Source: Artemia franciscana (taxonomy: Eukaryota > Arthropoda > Branchiopoda > Anostraca > Artemiidae). From it: DNA of 64,000 nt. The DNA is taken from the NCBI RefSeq assembly GCF_032884065.1, contig NC_088881.1, positions 9,389,008-9,453,007 of the forward strand, in the 5' to 3' direction. Shown in pieces: positions 20,280 through 29,923 of the stretch (within the stretch, counting starts at the first letter, position 1; the number at the start of each line of letters is the position of its first letter). The notes below the pieces were generated by a model. It made no database searches and was not told the DNA's origin. It saw only the letters and a program-made list of their open reading frames with translations. Both the position numbers and the translations under genes were made by a program.

Positions 20280-20366
20280 AAAACCAAAGTGTTACTCTCG
20301 CGACACTAGCCGGCGAAGCCGGACAAAGGTTGCCGCAACACTTCACGTTGCTCAGGCAACGTAGGT
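20280..20366. repeat. String of four consecutive small hairpins
   Basis: In order: GTGTTACTCTCGCGACAC, CCGGC-GAA-GCCGG, GTTGC-C-GCAAC and CGTTGC-TCAG-GCAACG. All are nearly perfect short stems within 87 bases. The GC-rich block stands out against AT-rich flanks and is related to the hairpin at 18862. Confidence 0.6.
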
Positions 20367-20689
20367 TTATTTTCTTCTGAAATTCAACTGAAATTTTATT
20401 TCTTTTGCTGCCTTTTCTTCTGTTTGCTCCCATTGGTTGTGTATTGAATACCTCATATGTCAAATTTTTTTTTATAGAAACAACCATAAATTACAACATA
20501 CAACTCGTTTCAAAAATGTAAAATTGCTAAATAAACTATATTAAACTTAAAATTTTGGTAAATGCCCTACCTCAGAAAACTAAAAAAGATAGAAAGAAAA
20601 AGTAATATTTTACAATTCATGGATTTTTGATGTAAAGAAAGCTGTTTCTAAATTTTTGCCACTCCTTCCCCCCCCCTGTAAAAATCCTA

Positions 20690-21010
20690 TCTTTTGGTGG
20701 TCATATTTATACTATGAAAAAGAAATTCTACTTATTTCGTATTTCCTATTCCGTTTCATATTTCATTCTTTTAGCTTTCTGTTTTCTATTGTTCCTGTTT
20801 CCTTTTGGTCAAGTACCTTTTTGAAGTATTGACGCTTCCAATATTTCTGCCAGATATTGCTACTGCTTTTATCAAGGATTTCTGTTTTTCAGGTTTTTAA
20901 TTTTATCTGTTAATCTGCTAATTGTTTTTCTCCTAATCAATTTCCTATTTTCATCTTTAGCTTTCTATTTCCTTTGCTTTCTATTTAATCTTCGTCAGAT
21001 TGCCTTTTAA
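20690..21010. repeat. Pyrimidine-rich decayed simple repeat
   Basis: Recurring TTTCTATTTCCT, TTTAGCTTTCT and TTCCTATT words give a strongly pyrimidine-biased strand. No fixed period was seen. It is intronic with respect to sim. Confidence 0.4.
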
Positions 21011-21489
21011 TACTATTTATGATTTTGGCATTCATGATTTGCACTTGTTGATAATGTGATAGATGATGTGCTCAGATATCCTTGTCATTGAATTGTGTTT
21101 TAGGATCTCTGGTACTTTATTACGGGTTTGTTGGAAATGTCATGATGAAGTGGCTTCATTGTAGATGGCGTTGCTTTTTTTTTCAAATAGAGACAGAAAA
21201 TTTGAAAAAAGATCAAAGTATAGTTTATTAAGGTTCTGACTTTAGTTATAGGTCTTGGTTAATTTGGATCTAACCTGACATTAAGCAGATTTTATACTTC
21301 ATTCCTGGGTCATGAAATAATTAAGGCTAATTAAAAGAGTTAAACAGCTTTACCAGTTGTGTCCTTTTGCCTAAAGTAGTCCTTCTATCTTCGTACCAAC
21401 GTAAAGCAAAAGAAATAGAATAGAATTTGCGCTTTAGGTTTTTGAAATTAACTTTATGATGGAGTTGCAAGGCTTTGTATGCTGTTGGT

Positions 21490-22080
21490 TGTTTTTGTTT
21501 TTCAATAGTTCGTTATTTTTGCTAGGGGCGATCGTATCGTGCCAGTGGTCTTAGATGATCAGAAGAGGGCTCATTTGAACCGAAATTAAAAGTTATAATG
21601 CTCTTTTTAAGTGACTGAAAATATTGAAGTGTAACTAGCCCCCTCACCTCACCTTTTCCCCCCAGAGACATCCGATTAATATTTTGAAATAGCCATTTGG
21701 TTCAGAATAGTTAAAACTTCCAATAACTATGCTTCTTGAGATTGATTGCATGGCCCCCCACAGCACTGTTATTGGAAAATATACGGAAATCTTTCGAGGT
21801 TAATATTCGGCGGTGGGGTTTTCCACGAGGAAGATTTTTCACGTGGCGGAAATTTTTCACGGAGGGGGGGGGGGGAGATTTCATTGCATGATTCGAAAAA
21901 AAGAAGAAATTGAATAAAAAAAATAAATTTTCCAACTGAAAGTAAGGAGCACCATTAGACCCCACATAAATTATTTTGTATGAGGGGAGCTGCCTTCTCC
22001 TCTACCCATAACTCTGTACGCTAACGTGTGACTTTTTTCTAATTCTTCAAGAAGACTATTAAAACACAAGGGCCATTTAT
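21490..22080. repeat. Diverged relic of the foldback/composite repeat family
   Basis: GATCGTATCG-GCCAGTGG, AGAGGGCTCATTT and GAAATTAAAAGT match the inner arm at 1113-1175. CCAACTGAAAGTAAGGAGC, GGGGAGCTGCCTTCTCCTC and CTGTACGCTAACGTGTGACT (21930-22035) match the arms of the hairpin at 35489. It is strongly diverged. Confidence 0.5.
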
Positions 22081-22695
22081 CGGAATAAGAAGCTTGCTTA
22101 AAGCACTAAACAACTTTAGCATAGCAAACAAGGGGTAGAGATGGGGCAACCTTCCTAATTTACGGAATATTTTTTTTAGTTTGAAGTTCTAATGTTGCCT
22201 CTTGCTCTTACCCGAAATTTTTTTTTTCAAATTTTCTCAGAGACAGATTTAGATCAGAGCATTATTTAGAGAAAATTGTCAGATTAAAAAAATAGTAATT
22301 TTAACTTAAGTTTAGTTTAAAAGTGTTCTTCCTGAAAAGTAGGATTTTTTTGTATTGAAAATCCTTTTCCAGACAATAAAATATTTTAAGCTAGTTAAAT
22401 AAAAACCACACAATTATGATTGAATTGTTTTTTTTTTGTCAAAAGAGGCTATGCTATCTTTGACTCGATGCAAAGCAAAAAAAAAAAAGTTACATTTATA
22501 TATTGTGTTCTAGTAATAATAATAAAAAAATTTCTGTGATAGCTACCGTGCCGATAAAAATAGTGGGAAAAGGTAAGATGTACGAAAAGGTAAGAAATAC
22601 CGGGAAAAGGTATCAAGTGGATGCTGTCAACTTATTTTTTTAATTTTTTTAACAACCTTTGCGTTAATGTAAATTAATTGATCAATCTCTTGCAG

Positions 22696-23028
22696 GCTGT
22701 ACAACCAAGTCCTGATCACCCACACCACACCCCAAGTCATCATCATTATCATCAAACTTCAACATTTGAACCAGTTTCTCCTGTAGATTCACCTAGTCAC
22801 TCCCGGATTCGTTACTATCAAGATCCAGCTTCTGAATACAAATCCTATCATATACCGACCCCTCTTGAGTACGATCTACACCAGATCAACGCACCCTATT
22901 ATGATCCAACCGTGATTCCTATAGCTGAGAAATCTGAACAGTTGGTACAAGTACCTGTTGCTGGGTATACATCTGTAATTGTAGATGCTCAGCATTACCA
23001 GGGCCTGGCCCATAGTCTCGTTCACTAG
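22696..23028 (+). CDS. sim: Single-minded, terminal coding exon
   Basis: This exon follows the acceptor CTCTTGCAG and runs 110 codons to TAG (23026-23028). Phase 0 matches the previous donor at 17717 across a ~5-kb intron. It encodes a His-rich start (SPDHPHHTPSHHHYHQ), a Ser/Pro/Tyr-rich middle and the C-terminus DAQHYQGLAHSLVH. Low complexity fits the variable C-terminal activation or repression region of Sim. A poly(A) signal lies 70 bases downstream. Of the four exons it has the weakest homology, but phase, direction and terminal position support it. Confidence 0.78.
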   Translation, partial: AVQPSPDHPHHTPSHHHYHQTSTFEPVSPVDSPSHSRIRYYQDPASEYKSYHIPTPLEYDLHQINAPYYDPTVIPIAEKSEQLVQVPVAGYTSVIVDAQHYQGLAHSLVH

Positions 23029-23098
23029 ATATTTTTTTTTTTATAAGTTTCAGACCAAAGGGTTTATCTGTGAAAGTTTGTTTTATCTATAGAATCGA

Positions 23099-23104
23099 AA
23101 TAAA
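23099..23104 (+). terminator. Poly(A) signal of the sim transcript
   Basis: AATAAA lies 71 bases after the sim stop, followed by AT-rich, T-containing sequence. It is the first canonical signal downstream of the stop. Confidence 0.6.
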
Positions 23105-23194
23105 AATATCATTGATTTTTTGATTAATTAATTCATATTTTATTTATTGACTATTATTTTTGAAAACGGAGGTGACAACTTCTTACCACTTGCA

Positions 23195-23310
23195 TACTTC
23201 CACTAACAATTTCCTGTTGCACCAAGCCGCTTGAGACCACAGCTGTGCATGCTCCTTCATCCCAACTATTCAAAGCCTCCCTCTTTACTCCCTCCCAAGA
23301 AGTTCCTATT
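23195..23310. repeat. Single dispersed unit of the ~140-bp repeat arrayed at 63420-64000
   Basis: CATGCTCCTTCATCCCAACT, ATTCAAAGCCTCCCTCTTTA, CTCCCTCCCAAGAAGTTCCT and the preceding GACCACAGCTGTGCAT match the array unit at the right edge of the window. Confidence 0.55.
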
Positions 23311-23334
23311 TCGTGCAAATAACATTTCAAATAG

Positions 23335-23545
23335 GGATAAATCTTTTCATTAGACAGTAAAAAACAATGATACAAATTCTAGATATTTTGGTCACACATA
23401 GAGCCATCGTCATTAGTAGATGAAAATTTATCTGCTGATGACGGTCGCTGTGTATGTGATCGAAATATCCAGAATTTTAATCTTTGTTTTTCACTGTCTA
23501 ATAAAAAGGTTTTTCCCTACATTGAACCGTTATTTGTATGTCATG
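23335..23545. repeat. Inverted repeat with ~75-bp arms, retroelement-end type
   Basis: CATTAGACAGTAAAAAACA ... ATTCTAGATATTTTGGTCAC at 23348-23396 is mirrored by GATCGAAATATCCAGAATTT ... TTTTTCACTGTCTAATAAAA at 23458-23506. The right arm carries CTGATGACGGTCGC and GTGATCGAAATATCC. Similar words occur in the inverted repeat at 62038-62712, and both are followed by GTCATGGAAAGGCAGT. The arrangement is reminiscent of Penelope-like element ends. Confidence 0.55.
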
Positions 23546-23937
23546 GAAAGGCAGTGGGGTGTTAGAAAATACCCTAGTTCCTCTTTTCCTTCAATCTTTT
23601 CTTACGACATCCTCCCACCCCATTCGGGGATGACCTGCTTTTCTTTTGGTCCTAGACGGATGACCACTAATTAGGATGACTCTAATTAGTTCTAATTAGT
23701 GTGCAAGTGAGCCCTTAAACATCTCTATGATGTTTCCTCCTGCGAAATCCAACGGAAGAGGATTAAAAACACATGTTTACGTTGACATAACAAAAATGTG
23801 GCATGATAAAGTAAAATAGTTTTTGGATTTGTAATTAGCATAAAAAATCGCGTTACGAAACTAAACATCATACTAGATATCTATGGCTTATTATTGTGTG
23901 CAATCTAAAAGCAACAATCATCAGCCTACTACTATTG

Positions 23938-24090
23938 CTGATTTAGGACGAGGGTCAGTGCTGTTACTCTGTAAGCTCAAGGAGAGTCGACAGAGCTCCA
24001 ACAATGTACCTTGAGAAATCTGGGGAAAAATTGGAAAGCTTCGAATGATCCCCTTCCCCACTTTAACCGGGCATAGCGCTTCTCTTGACG
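23938..24090 (+). mobile_element. SINE, second family, copy 2 (body only)
   Basis: GAGGGTCAGTGCTGTTACTC, TGTAAGCTCA, AGAGTCGAC, GAGCTC and GAGAAATCTGGGGAA match the conserved body of the SINE at 39828. The tRNA-like head is not recognisable here. Confidence 0.6.
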
Positions 24091-24486
24091 ACGCATAGCT
24101 CTCCCGATACCTTTCAGAATATATGTACCTGCACTACGTGAGTCATTTGTCTGAATGTGGTTTTTTGTTTTGTTTTAAATGCGAGAGTAAAAGAAAAATA
24201 GACCACCAAAATTAAAAATGGATTTTACCAAATGACTATTAATTCTTACCGATTGTTTTGAAGACTGTATTAATTATTTGTGTAGAATTGCGTCGCTTGA
24301 TACTGCCATTTTCACAAACTGATCACTGGCTATGATTTAGTATTTGCTAACAAACAACTTTGTACCAAACAGTCCCATAGACGGTTAAAGAAAAAGGACG
24401 TCTCGGATTGAAGTTTTACTCATAAAAAAGTGCCTAAAAGCTCTGGATACTTATTGGAAAGTTGCCAAAGTCGAGTTGTAATCAGA

Positions 24487-24830
24487 AATAAAAGTCTGGA
24501 GCTTTTTCAGCTCATCGGCATAAAAAGTCTGGAGCTTTTTCAGCACATCGGGATAAGAAGTCTGCAGCTTTTCCAGAACATCGGGATAAAAAAATGGAGC
24601 TTTTTCAGTATATCGGGATAAAAAGTCTAGAGCTTTTATCGCACATCAGGGATAAAAAGTCTGGAGCTTTTTCAGCACATCAGGATAAAAATATGGAGCT
24701 TTTTCAGTACATTGGTATGAAAAGTCTGGAGCTTTTTCAGCACATCGGGATAAAAAGTCTGGAGCTTTTTCAGCATATCGGGATAAAAAGTCTGGAGCTT
24801 TTTTCAGCATATCAGGATAAATTTCGGACT
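24487..24830 (+). repeat. 33-bp minisatellite, about 10-11 units
   Basis: The unit is AAAAGTCTGGAGCTTTTTCA followed by GCACATCGGGATA. Because 33 is a multiple of three, it translates as an 11-residue repeat K-S-L-E-L-F-Q-H-I-G-I in one frame. Small indels break that frame several times. There is no start context or domain that would make it a gene. Confidence 0.85.
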
Positions 24831-25134
24831 GAAAATTCAGAATTAACCCTGCACTGGGCTGCCAAATTGACACATTTTGTGTCAAAATGACACAATTTGA
24901 TGTTGCATGACACAATGACACATTCAGTCAAAATTATGACACAATCGACGAAAATGACACATGTATATCTATATATATAAAAATAAGTTGTCTGTCTGTG
25001 TGTCTGTCTGTCAGGTGACGTCATGTTTCTGTGTCGACTGACGTCATGAAGTTAGTTGTCGTCATTTTTGCTATGACGGTGACGTCATTAACGGTATTTA
25101 AGACATTTGTTCACGGAAAAATGTTTAATTGTAA

Positions 25135-25392
25135 ATGACTGATGAACCTATAATGGCAACAGCCGAGGAAGCTGCTCAAAGAGTTTATGCCAAAAAACTT
25201 GCTGCTGATAGAGAAAGTAAGAAAAGAAAGCGTTCCGAGGAATCACAAGAACAGCAAGAAAACAGGCTTGCAGCTGATAGAGAAAGTAAGAAAAGAAAGC
25301 GTGCCGGGGAATCACAAGAACAGCAAGAAAACAGGCTTGCGGCTAAAGAACGCAAAACCGCGCGGTTAGATGAAAATCCACCTGGACAGTGA
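25135..25392 (+). CDS. Helitron leader ORF with repeated basic units
   Basis: The frame encodes 85 residues from MTDEPIMATAEEAAQRVY. Two near-identical 23-residue units follow (LAADRESKKRKR..ESQEQQENR) and a third partial one. Such charged, repeated RES-x-R units resemble the N-terminal leader of Helitron Rep/helicase proteins. A TGA ends it at 25390-25392. The inverted copy at 29407-29757 reads on past the equivalent point, so here the stop is a disabling change. The function of this segment is unknown. Confidence 0.6.
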   Translation: MTDEPIMATAEEAAQRVYAKKLAADRESKKRKRSEESQEQQENRLAADRESKKRKRAGESQEQQENRLAAKERKTARLDENPPGQ

Positions 25393-25594
25393 GAGTCAAA
25401 ACATATCAAAACTGAAAATGATAGCGATGATGATTGGGTTTGGGATTTTGACTTGGATAAGGTCATCAATGCCTACCAGATTTAAGTTAAAAAAACAAAG
25501 GTTCGTCGATATGTACTTCATAGTGACGCTGAAAAATAAAGAAGAAAAAGAAAACTGAAAAAAGAAAAAGGTAAAAAACTAAAAAGAAAAAACA

Positions 25595-25900
25595 CTCAAA
25601 GAGAAATTACAGACCGGGACACAAATGACGACCGAGACAGAGGGAATATAAGTGACGACCGGGAACCTCAAAGAGAAATTACAGACTGGGACACCCGGAC
25701 ACAAATCACGACCGGGACACAGGGAATATAAATGAAGACCGGGACACAGGGACACAACTACAACGGGGACGCCGGGGGCACAGGCGGGATATATAAATGA
25801 CGACCGGGACACAGGGATTGTTCGAATAGAAATTACAGACCGGGACACAAATGACGACCGGGACACCGGGACACAGGGAATATAAATGACGACCGGGACA
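25595..25900 (+). repeat. GGGACAC/ATGACGACC minisatellite inside Helitron copy 1
   Basis: Irregular units of about 17-45 bp are built from ATTACAGACCGGGACACAAA, TGACGACCGGGACACAGGGA and ATATAA. The same array occurs at the equivalent place in Helitron copies 2 (26840-27050) and 3 (29190-29340, inverted), with different unit numbers. Confidence 0.8.
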
Positions 25901-27053
25901 CAGGGGCACATCATTAGAATAATGAGGTATAGATCTGAATACGGATTGTTTTTCCCATGGACAATTATATGTTGCATGTTCAAGAGTCAGTAAACCTGAC
26001 AATCTATTTATATGCACAGACAATGGGGCAGCGAAGAATGTTGTATATTCGCATGTTTTACGTAGTTAAAAACATATATTTATATCTATCTCTATTCACA
26101 GGTGGGACACAGGGACACAACTACAATGGCGCGTAACGACTTCCGAGCGCGGGGGGGCGCGAAGCGCCCGCCCAACTAGGTGTTGGGCGTCTGTCCGCCC
26201 AACAGCTAGTATCTATATATATAAAAATAAGTTCTCTGTGTGTGTGTGGGTCTGTCTGTCGGGTGACGTCATTATAAGGATTGAGCTGTAAGTCGTCATG
26301 AAGTTAGTTGTCTTCATGTTTGTTATGACGATGCTTAGTATATGACGTCATTATAAGTATTTAAGAAAATCATTCAAAGACAAATTTTAAATTGTAAGAA
26401 GATCGTTGAAAGAGAAATTTTTAATTGTAAAATGACTGAAGAACCTACAATGGCAACAGCCGAGGAAGCTGCTCAAAGAGTCTATGCCAAAAGACATGCG
26501 GCTGATAGAGAAATAAAGAAAAGAAAGCGTGCCGAGGAATCATAAGAACAGCATGAAAACAGGCTTGCGGCTAAAGAACGCAAAACCGCGCGGTTAGATG
26601 AAAATCCACCTGGACAGCGAGAGTCAAAACATATCAAAACTGAAAATGATAGCGATGATGATTGGGTTTGGGATTTTGACTTGGATAAGGTCATCAATGC
26701 CTACCAGATTTTAGTTAAAAAAACAAAGGTTCGGCGATATGTATTTCATAGTGACGCTGAAAAATAAAGAAGAAAAAGAAAACTGAAAAAAAGAAAAAGG
26801 TAAAAAACTAAAAAGAAAAAATAAAAAGAAAAAACACTCAAAGAGAAATTACAGACCGGGACACAAATGACGACCGGGACAGAGGGAATATAAATGACGA
26901 CCGGGACACTCAAAGAGAAATTACAGACTGGGATACCGGGACACAAATGACGACCGGGACACAGGGAATATAAATGACGATCAGGACACAACTACAACGG
27001 GGACGCCGGGGGCAAAGGGGGATATATAAATGACGACAGGGAGACAGGGAAAG

Positions 27054-27250
27054 TTCGATTAGCAATCACCATCAACAAAGCTCAAGGGCAATCGTTAGAA
27101 AAATGCGGTATAGATCTGAATACGGATTGTTTTCCCATGGACAATTATTATGTTGCATGTTCAAGAGTTGGTAAACCTGACAATCTATTTATATGGACAG
27201 ACAATGTGACAGCAAAGAATGTTGTATATTCGCAAGTTTTACGTAGTTGA
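27054..27250 (+). pseudogene. Helitron helicase C-terminal fragment (copy 2)
   Basis: The frame reads VRLAITINKAQGQSLEKCGI and then LNTDCFPMDNYYVACSRVGK, ending at the stop after VLRS. This is the last helicase motif of Pif1-like Helitron helicases (usual form T-NK-QGQ-...HGQLYVA-SR). A small frameshift turns the usual FSHGQ into FPMDN. Everything upstream of this motif is absent. Confidence 0.7.
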
Positions 27251-27265
27251 AAATATATATATATA

Positions 27266-27321
<56 letters not shown>

Positions 27322-27338
27322 ATATATATATATGTATA
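27250..27338. repeat. (TA)n microsatellite, left part
   Basis: An almost pure TA tract, interrupted by TTTA and a single TTA. It continues at 29925-30016 on the far side of Helitron copy 3, which inserted into it. Confidence 0.9.
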
Positions 27339-27510
27339 CTAGCTGTTGGGGTGGTGCTTCGCGCCACCCCAACACCTAGTTGGTGGGGCGCTTCGCGCCC
27401 CCCCAAGCCCCCCCGCGCGCGTAAGTCGTTACGCGCCATATTAGTTACGCGCCATTGTAGTTGTGTCCCTGTGTCCCACCTGTGAATATAGATAGATTTA
27501 TATGTGTGTT

Positions 27511-27720
27511 TCAAACTACGTAAAAATTGCGAATATACAACATTTTTGGCTTTCCCACTACTGGGAGCTTTCCGTTTCCAATTGCCAGCAATTGATCTGA
27601 AAATGTTTGACCAGAGTCATCGTTTTGCAATCGGACACGCATATTTGTAGTTAATTTTAATATTTTTACGTGTGCCCATAAATTAGAATTTTTTAGGCAA
27701 GCATTCATTTCGTCTGCAGG
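27511..27720 (-). pseudogene. Displaced internal helicase segment
   Basis: The minus-strand frame reads LKNSNLWAHVKILKLTTNMR, then DSGQTFSDQLLAIGNGKLP. In Helitron helicases this block precedes the I-LP-DFC-LV segment. Here it lies downstream of the helicase stop, flanked on both sides by copies of the C-terminal tail sequence TACGTAAAAATTGCGAATAT. It is out of order, so the element was rearranged or assembled from two copies. Confidence 0.65.
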
Positions 27721-27902
27721 AGTTAAACTACGTAAAAATTGCGAATATACAACATTCTTGGCTTTCCCATTGTCTGTGCATATACAAAGCCGTATGCACT
27801 AATAATGACGTCATATGCAAATGCTCTTTTTACAAACAAACAAACATGCATACACACAACTCGTTTTTATATAGATAGATAGATAGGTAGATACAATACA
27901 AA

Positions 27903-28824
27903 TTAACTGCGTAAAACTTGCGAATATACAACATTTTTCGCTGTCCAATTGTCGCTGCATATAAATAGATTGTCAGGTTTACCGACCCTCGAACATGCAA
28001 CGCACAATTGTCCATGGGAAAAACAATCAGTATTAAGATCTATACCACATTTTTCTAATGATTGACCTTGAGCTTTGTTAATGGTGATTGCAAATGCTAA
28101 TCGAATTGGGAATTGCAATCTTTTAAATTGAAAAGGCAGATCCGTTGGAATCATGGGAATGCGAGGAATAAGAACAGCCTCACCCTCAAAAGGCCCTGTC
28201 AAGATTGAGGCCTCTATTAGGTTTTCCATTGTTTTTTTTTACGGCAAGTCGCGTGCCATTGCAAAGTTTTGGTGGGTTGATATTTCTTAAAAGTATTATT
28301 GGTACGCCTATTTTTAGTTGTAGCACGTGTGGTGGAAACCCTGAAAGATCTATGGAATTTAAAAATTCAGATGGATAATTAACCGCTTCATTTGGTTCCA
28401 AAACTGTGTCGACTGACTTGTAAAGGACTGCCTGGTCTCGAATCCTGGTCAAAACAATATTGTTGATTTCGTGGACGTCTATATTTTTGGGTGCGAGAAT
28501 CGCTCTTTCACTTAGCCATTTATTATTTTTATAATTTTTTAGAATATTTGGAAATACTTTCTCAATCAATTAATTTTTGGACGTCACTAAATTACAGAAA
28601 TCAGCAGGTAGTTGTATACGTCCTGAAATTGAGTCTACCGTATCATAAATGTCTTTTTGTTCCGACGTTAACTTGGAAATGTTATTTTGTACATACGACA
28701 ATAGATCATTCGTACTGTAACTTTTTTCACGATCCAATTCTACACATGTCGAAACAGCAGCGATACGGTTAGGTGAAGGCATTCCCAAATCCTGAAGAGG
28801 TTTGTTTGCCATACGTACGCACAA
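27903..28824 (-). pseudogene. Pif1-like Helitron helicase, internally deleted
   Basis: Three successive minus-strand frames cover the helicase. 28824-28570 has LTSEQKDIYDTV running directly into SGRIQLPADFCNLVTSKN, so the Walker A and B motifs between them are deleted. 28569-28186 has LIEKVFPNILKNYKNNKWLS, ERAILAPKN and the GVPIILLRNINPPKLCNGTR block. 28229-27903 has RLAFAITINKAQGQSLEKCG and FSHGQLCVACSRV. The frames are separated by a stop and a frameshift. The parent enzyme unwinds DNA during rolling-circle transposition; this copy cannot bind ATP. Confidence 0.78.
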
Positions 28825-29189
28825 ATCTTCTATAATAACTAAAGTGTAGTTATAAATTTCTTATGTAAAATCAAAAGTCATATCTGACGTCTCTAACTGT
28901 TTTCGATGGAGTATATCTTCGGACATTTTTGACTTATATTTTTCCCATAACTCTGTAGGAGCTGATGGAGAGCAAGTTGTTAAAATGATGCCAAACAATG
29001 CACGAATTTGACTTGGGGTTGACGTTTCGCACTAATGGGGAATATGGAACAACCCACTGGTTATCTACTTCGATGGTGGTACCGTTGCCATTGTAGGTTC
29101 TTCAGTCATTTTACAATTAGAAATTTCTCTTTCAACGGTCTTCTTACAATTAAAAATTTGTCTTTGAACGATATTCTTAAATACCTGTG

Positions 29190-29340
29190 TCCTGGTCGTC
29201 ATTTATATTCCCTGTGTCCCGGCCGTCATTTGTGTCCCGGTATCCCAGTCTGTAATTTCTCTTTGAGTGACCCGGTCGTTATTTATATTCCCTCTGTCCC
29301 GGTCGTCATTTGTGTCCCGGTCTGTAATTTCTCTTTGAGT
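29190..29340 (-). repeat. Helitron minisatellite, copy 3
   Basis: This is the reverse-complement version of the GGGACAC/ATGACGACC array found in copies 1 and 2, here with fewer units. Confidence 0.75.
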
Positions 29341-29406
29341 GTTTTTTCTTTTTAGTATTTTTTTAGTTTTTTACATTTTTTCTTTTTTCAGTTTTCTTTT
29401 TCTTCT

Positions 29407-29757
29407 TTATTTTTCAGCTTCACTATGAAATACATATCGCCGAACCTTTGTTTTTTTAACTAAAATCTGGTAGGCATTGATGACATTATCCGAGTCAAAA
29501 TCCCAAACCCAATCATCATCGCTATCATTTTCAGTTTTGATATGTTTTGACTCTCGCTGTCCAGGTGGATCTTCATCTAACTGCGCGGTTTTGCGTTCTT
29601 TAGCCTCAAGCCTGTTTCCTTGCTGTTCTTTTGATTCCTCGGCACGCTTTCTTTTTTGACTTTCTCTATCAGCAGCAAGTTTTTTGGCATAGACTCTTTG
29701 AGCATCTTCATCGGCTTTTGCCATTGTAAGTTCATCAGTCATTTTAAACTTAAACAT
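29407..29757 (-). CDS. Helitron leader ORF, copy 3
   Basis: This 116-codon open frame is the longest version of the leader. It has MTDELTMAKADEDAQRVYAK, one RESQKRKRAEESKEQQGNR unit, then DSDDDWVWDFDSD and KKTKVRRYVFHSEAEK before its stop. It is uninterrupted where copies 1 and 2 have stops. It has a nuclear-localisation-like KRKR run and an acidic patch. The role in Helitrons is not known to me. Confidence 0.6.
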   Translation of the reverse strand: MFKFKMTDELTMAKADEDAQRVYAKKLAADRESQKRKRAEESKEQQGNRLEAKERKTAQLDEDPPGQRESKHIKTENDSDDDWVWDFDSDNVINAYQILVKKTKVRRYVFHSEAEK

Positions 29758-29923
29758 TAATAGATTTCTACGTGAACATATATGTCTTAAATATCTTTAA
29801 TGACGTCACCGTCATAGCAAAAATGACGACAACTAACTTCATGACGTCAGCTGACACAGAAACATGACGTCACCTGATCCACAGACAGACACACAGACAG
29901 ACAACTTATTTTTATTTATATAG

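Larger units (their letters stand above)
24968..26209 (+). mobile_element. Helitron copy 1 (internally deleted)
   Basis: The 5' end is TC (24968-24969), preceded by A. The 3' end is a perfect hairpin (GTTGGGCG-TCTGTC-CGCCCAAC, 26182-26203) followed by AG and CTAG at 26206-26209, then T. These are the diagnostic Helitron termini (TC...hairpin-CTRR, inserted between A and T). Inside are a leader ORF (25135-25392), a GGGACAC-type minisatellite (25595-25900) and only the last ~60 codons of the helicase (CGIDLNTDCF-like to about 26068). Rep and most of the helicase are gone. Confidence 0.85.

Noticed and set aside
27219-27485. A Tyr/Ile-repeat protein around the TA tract
   Set aside because: It is a translation of the (TA)n microsatellite and the GC-rich Helitron end.
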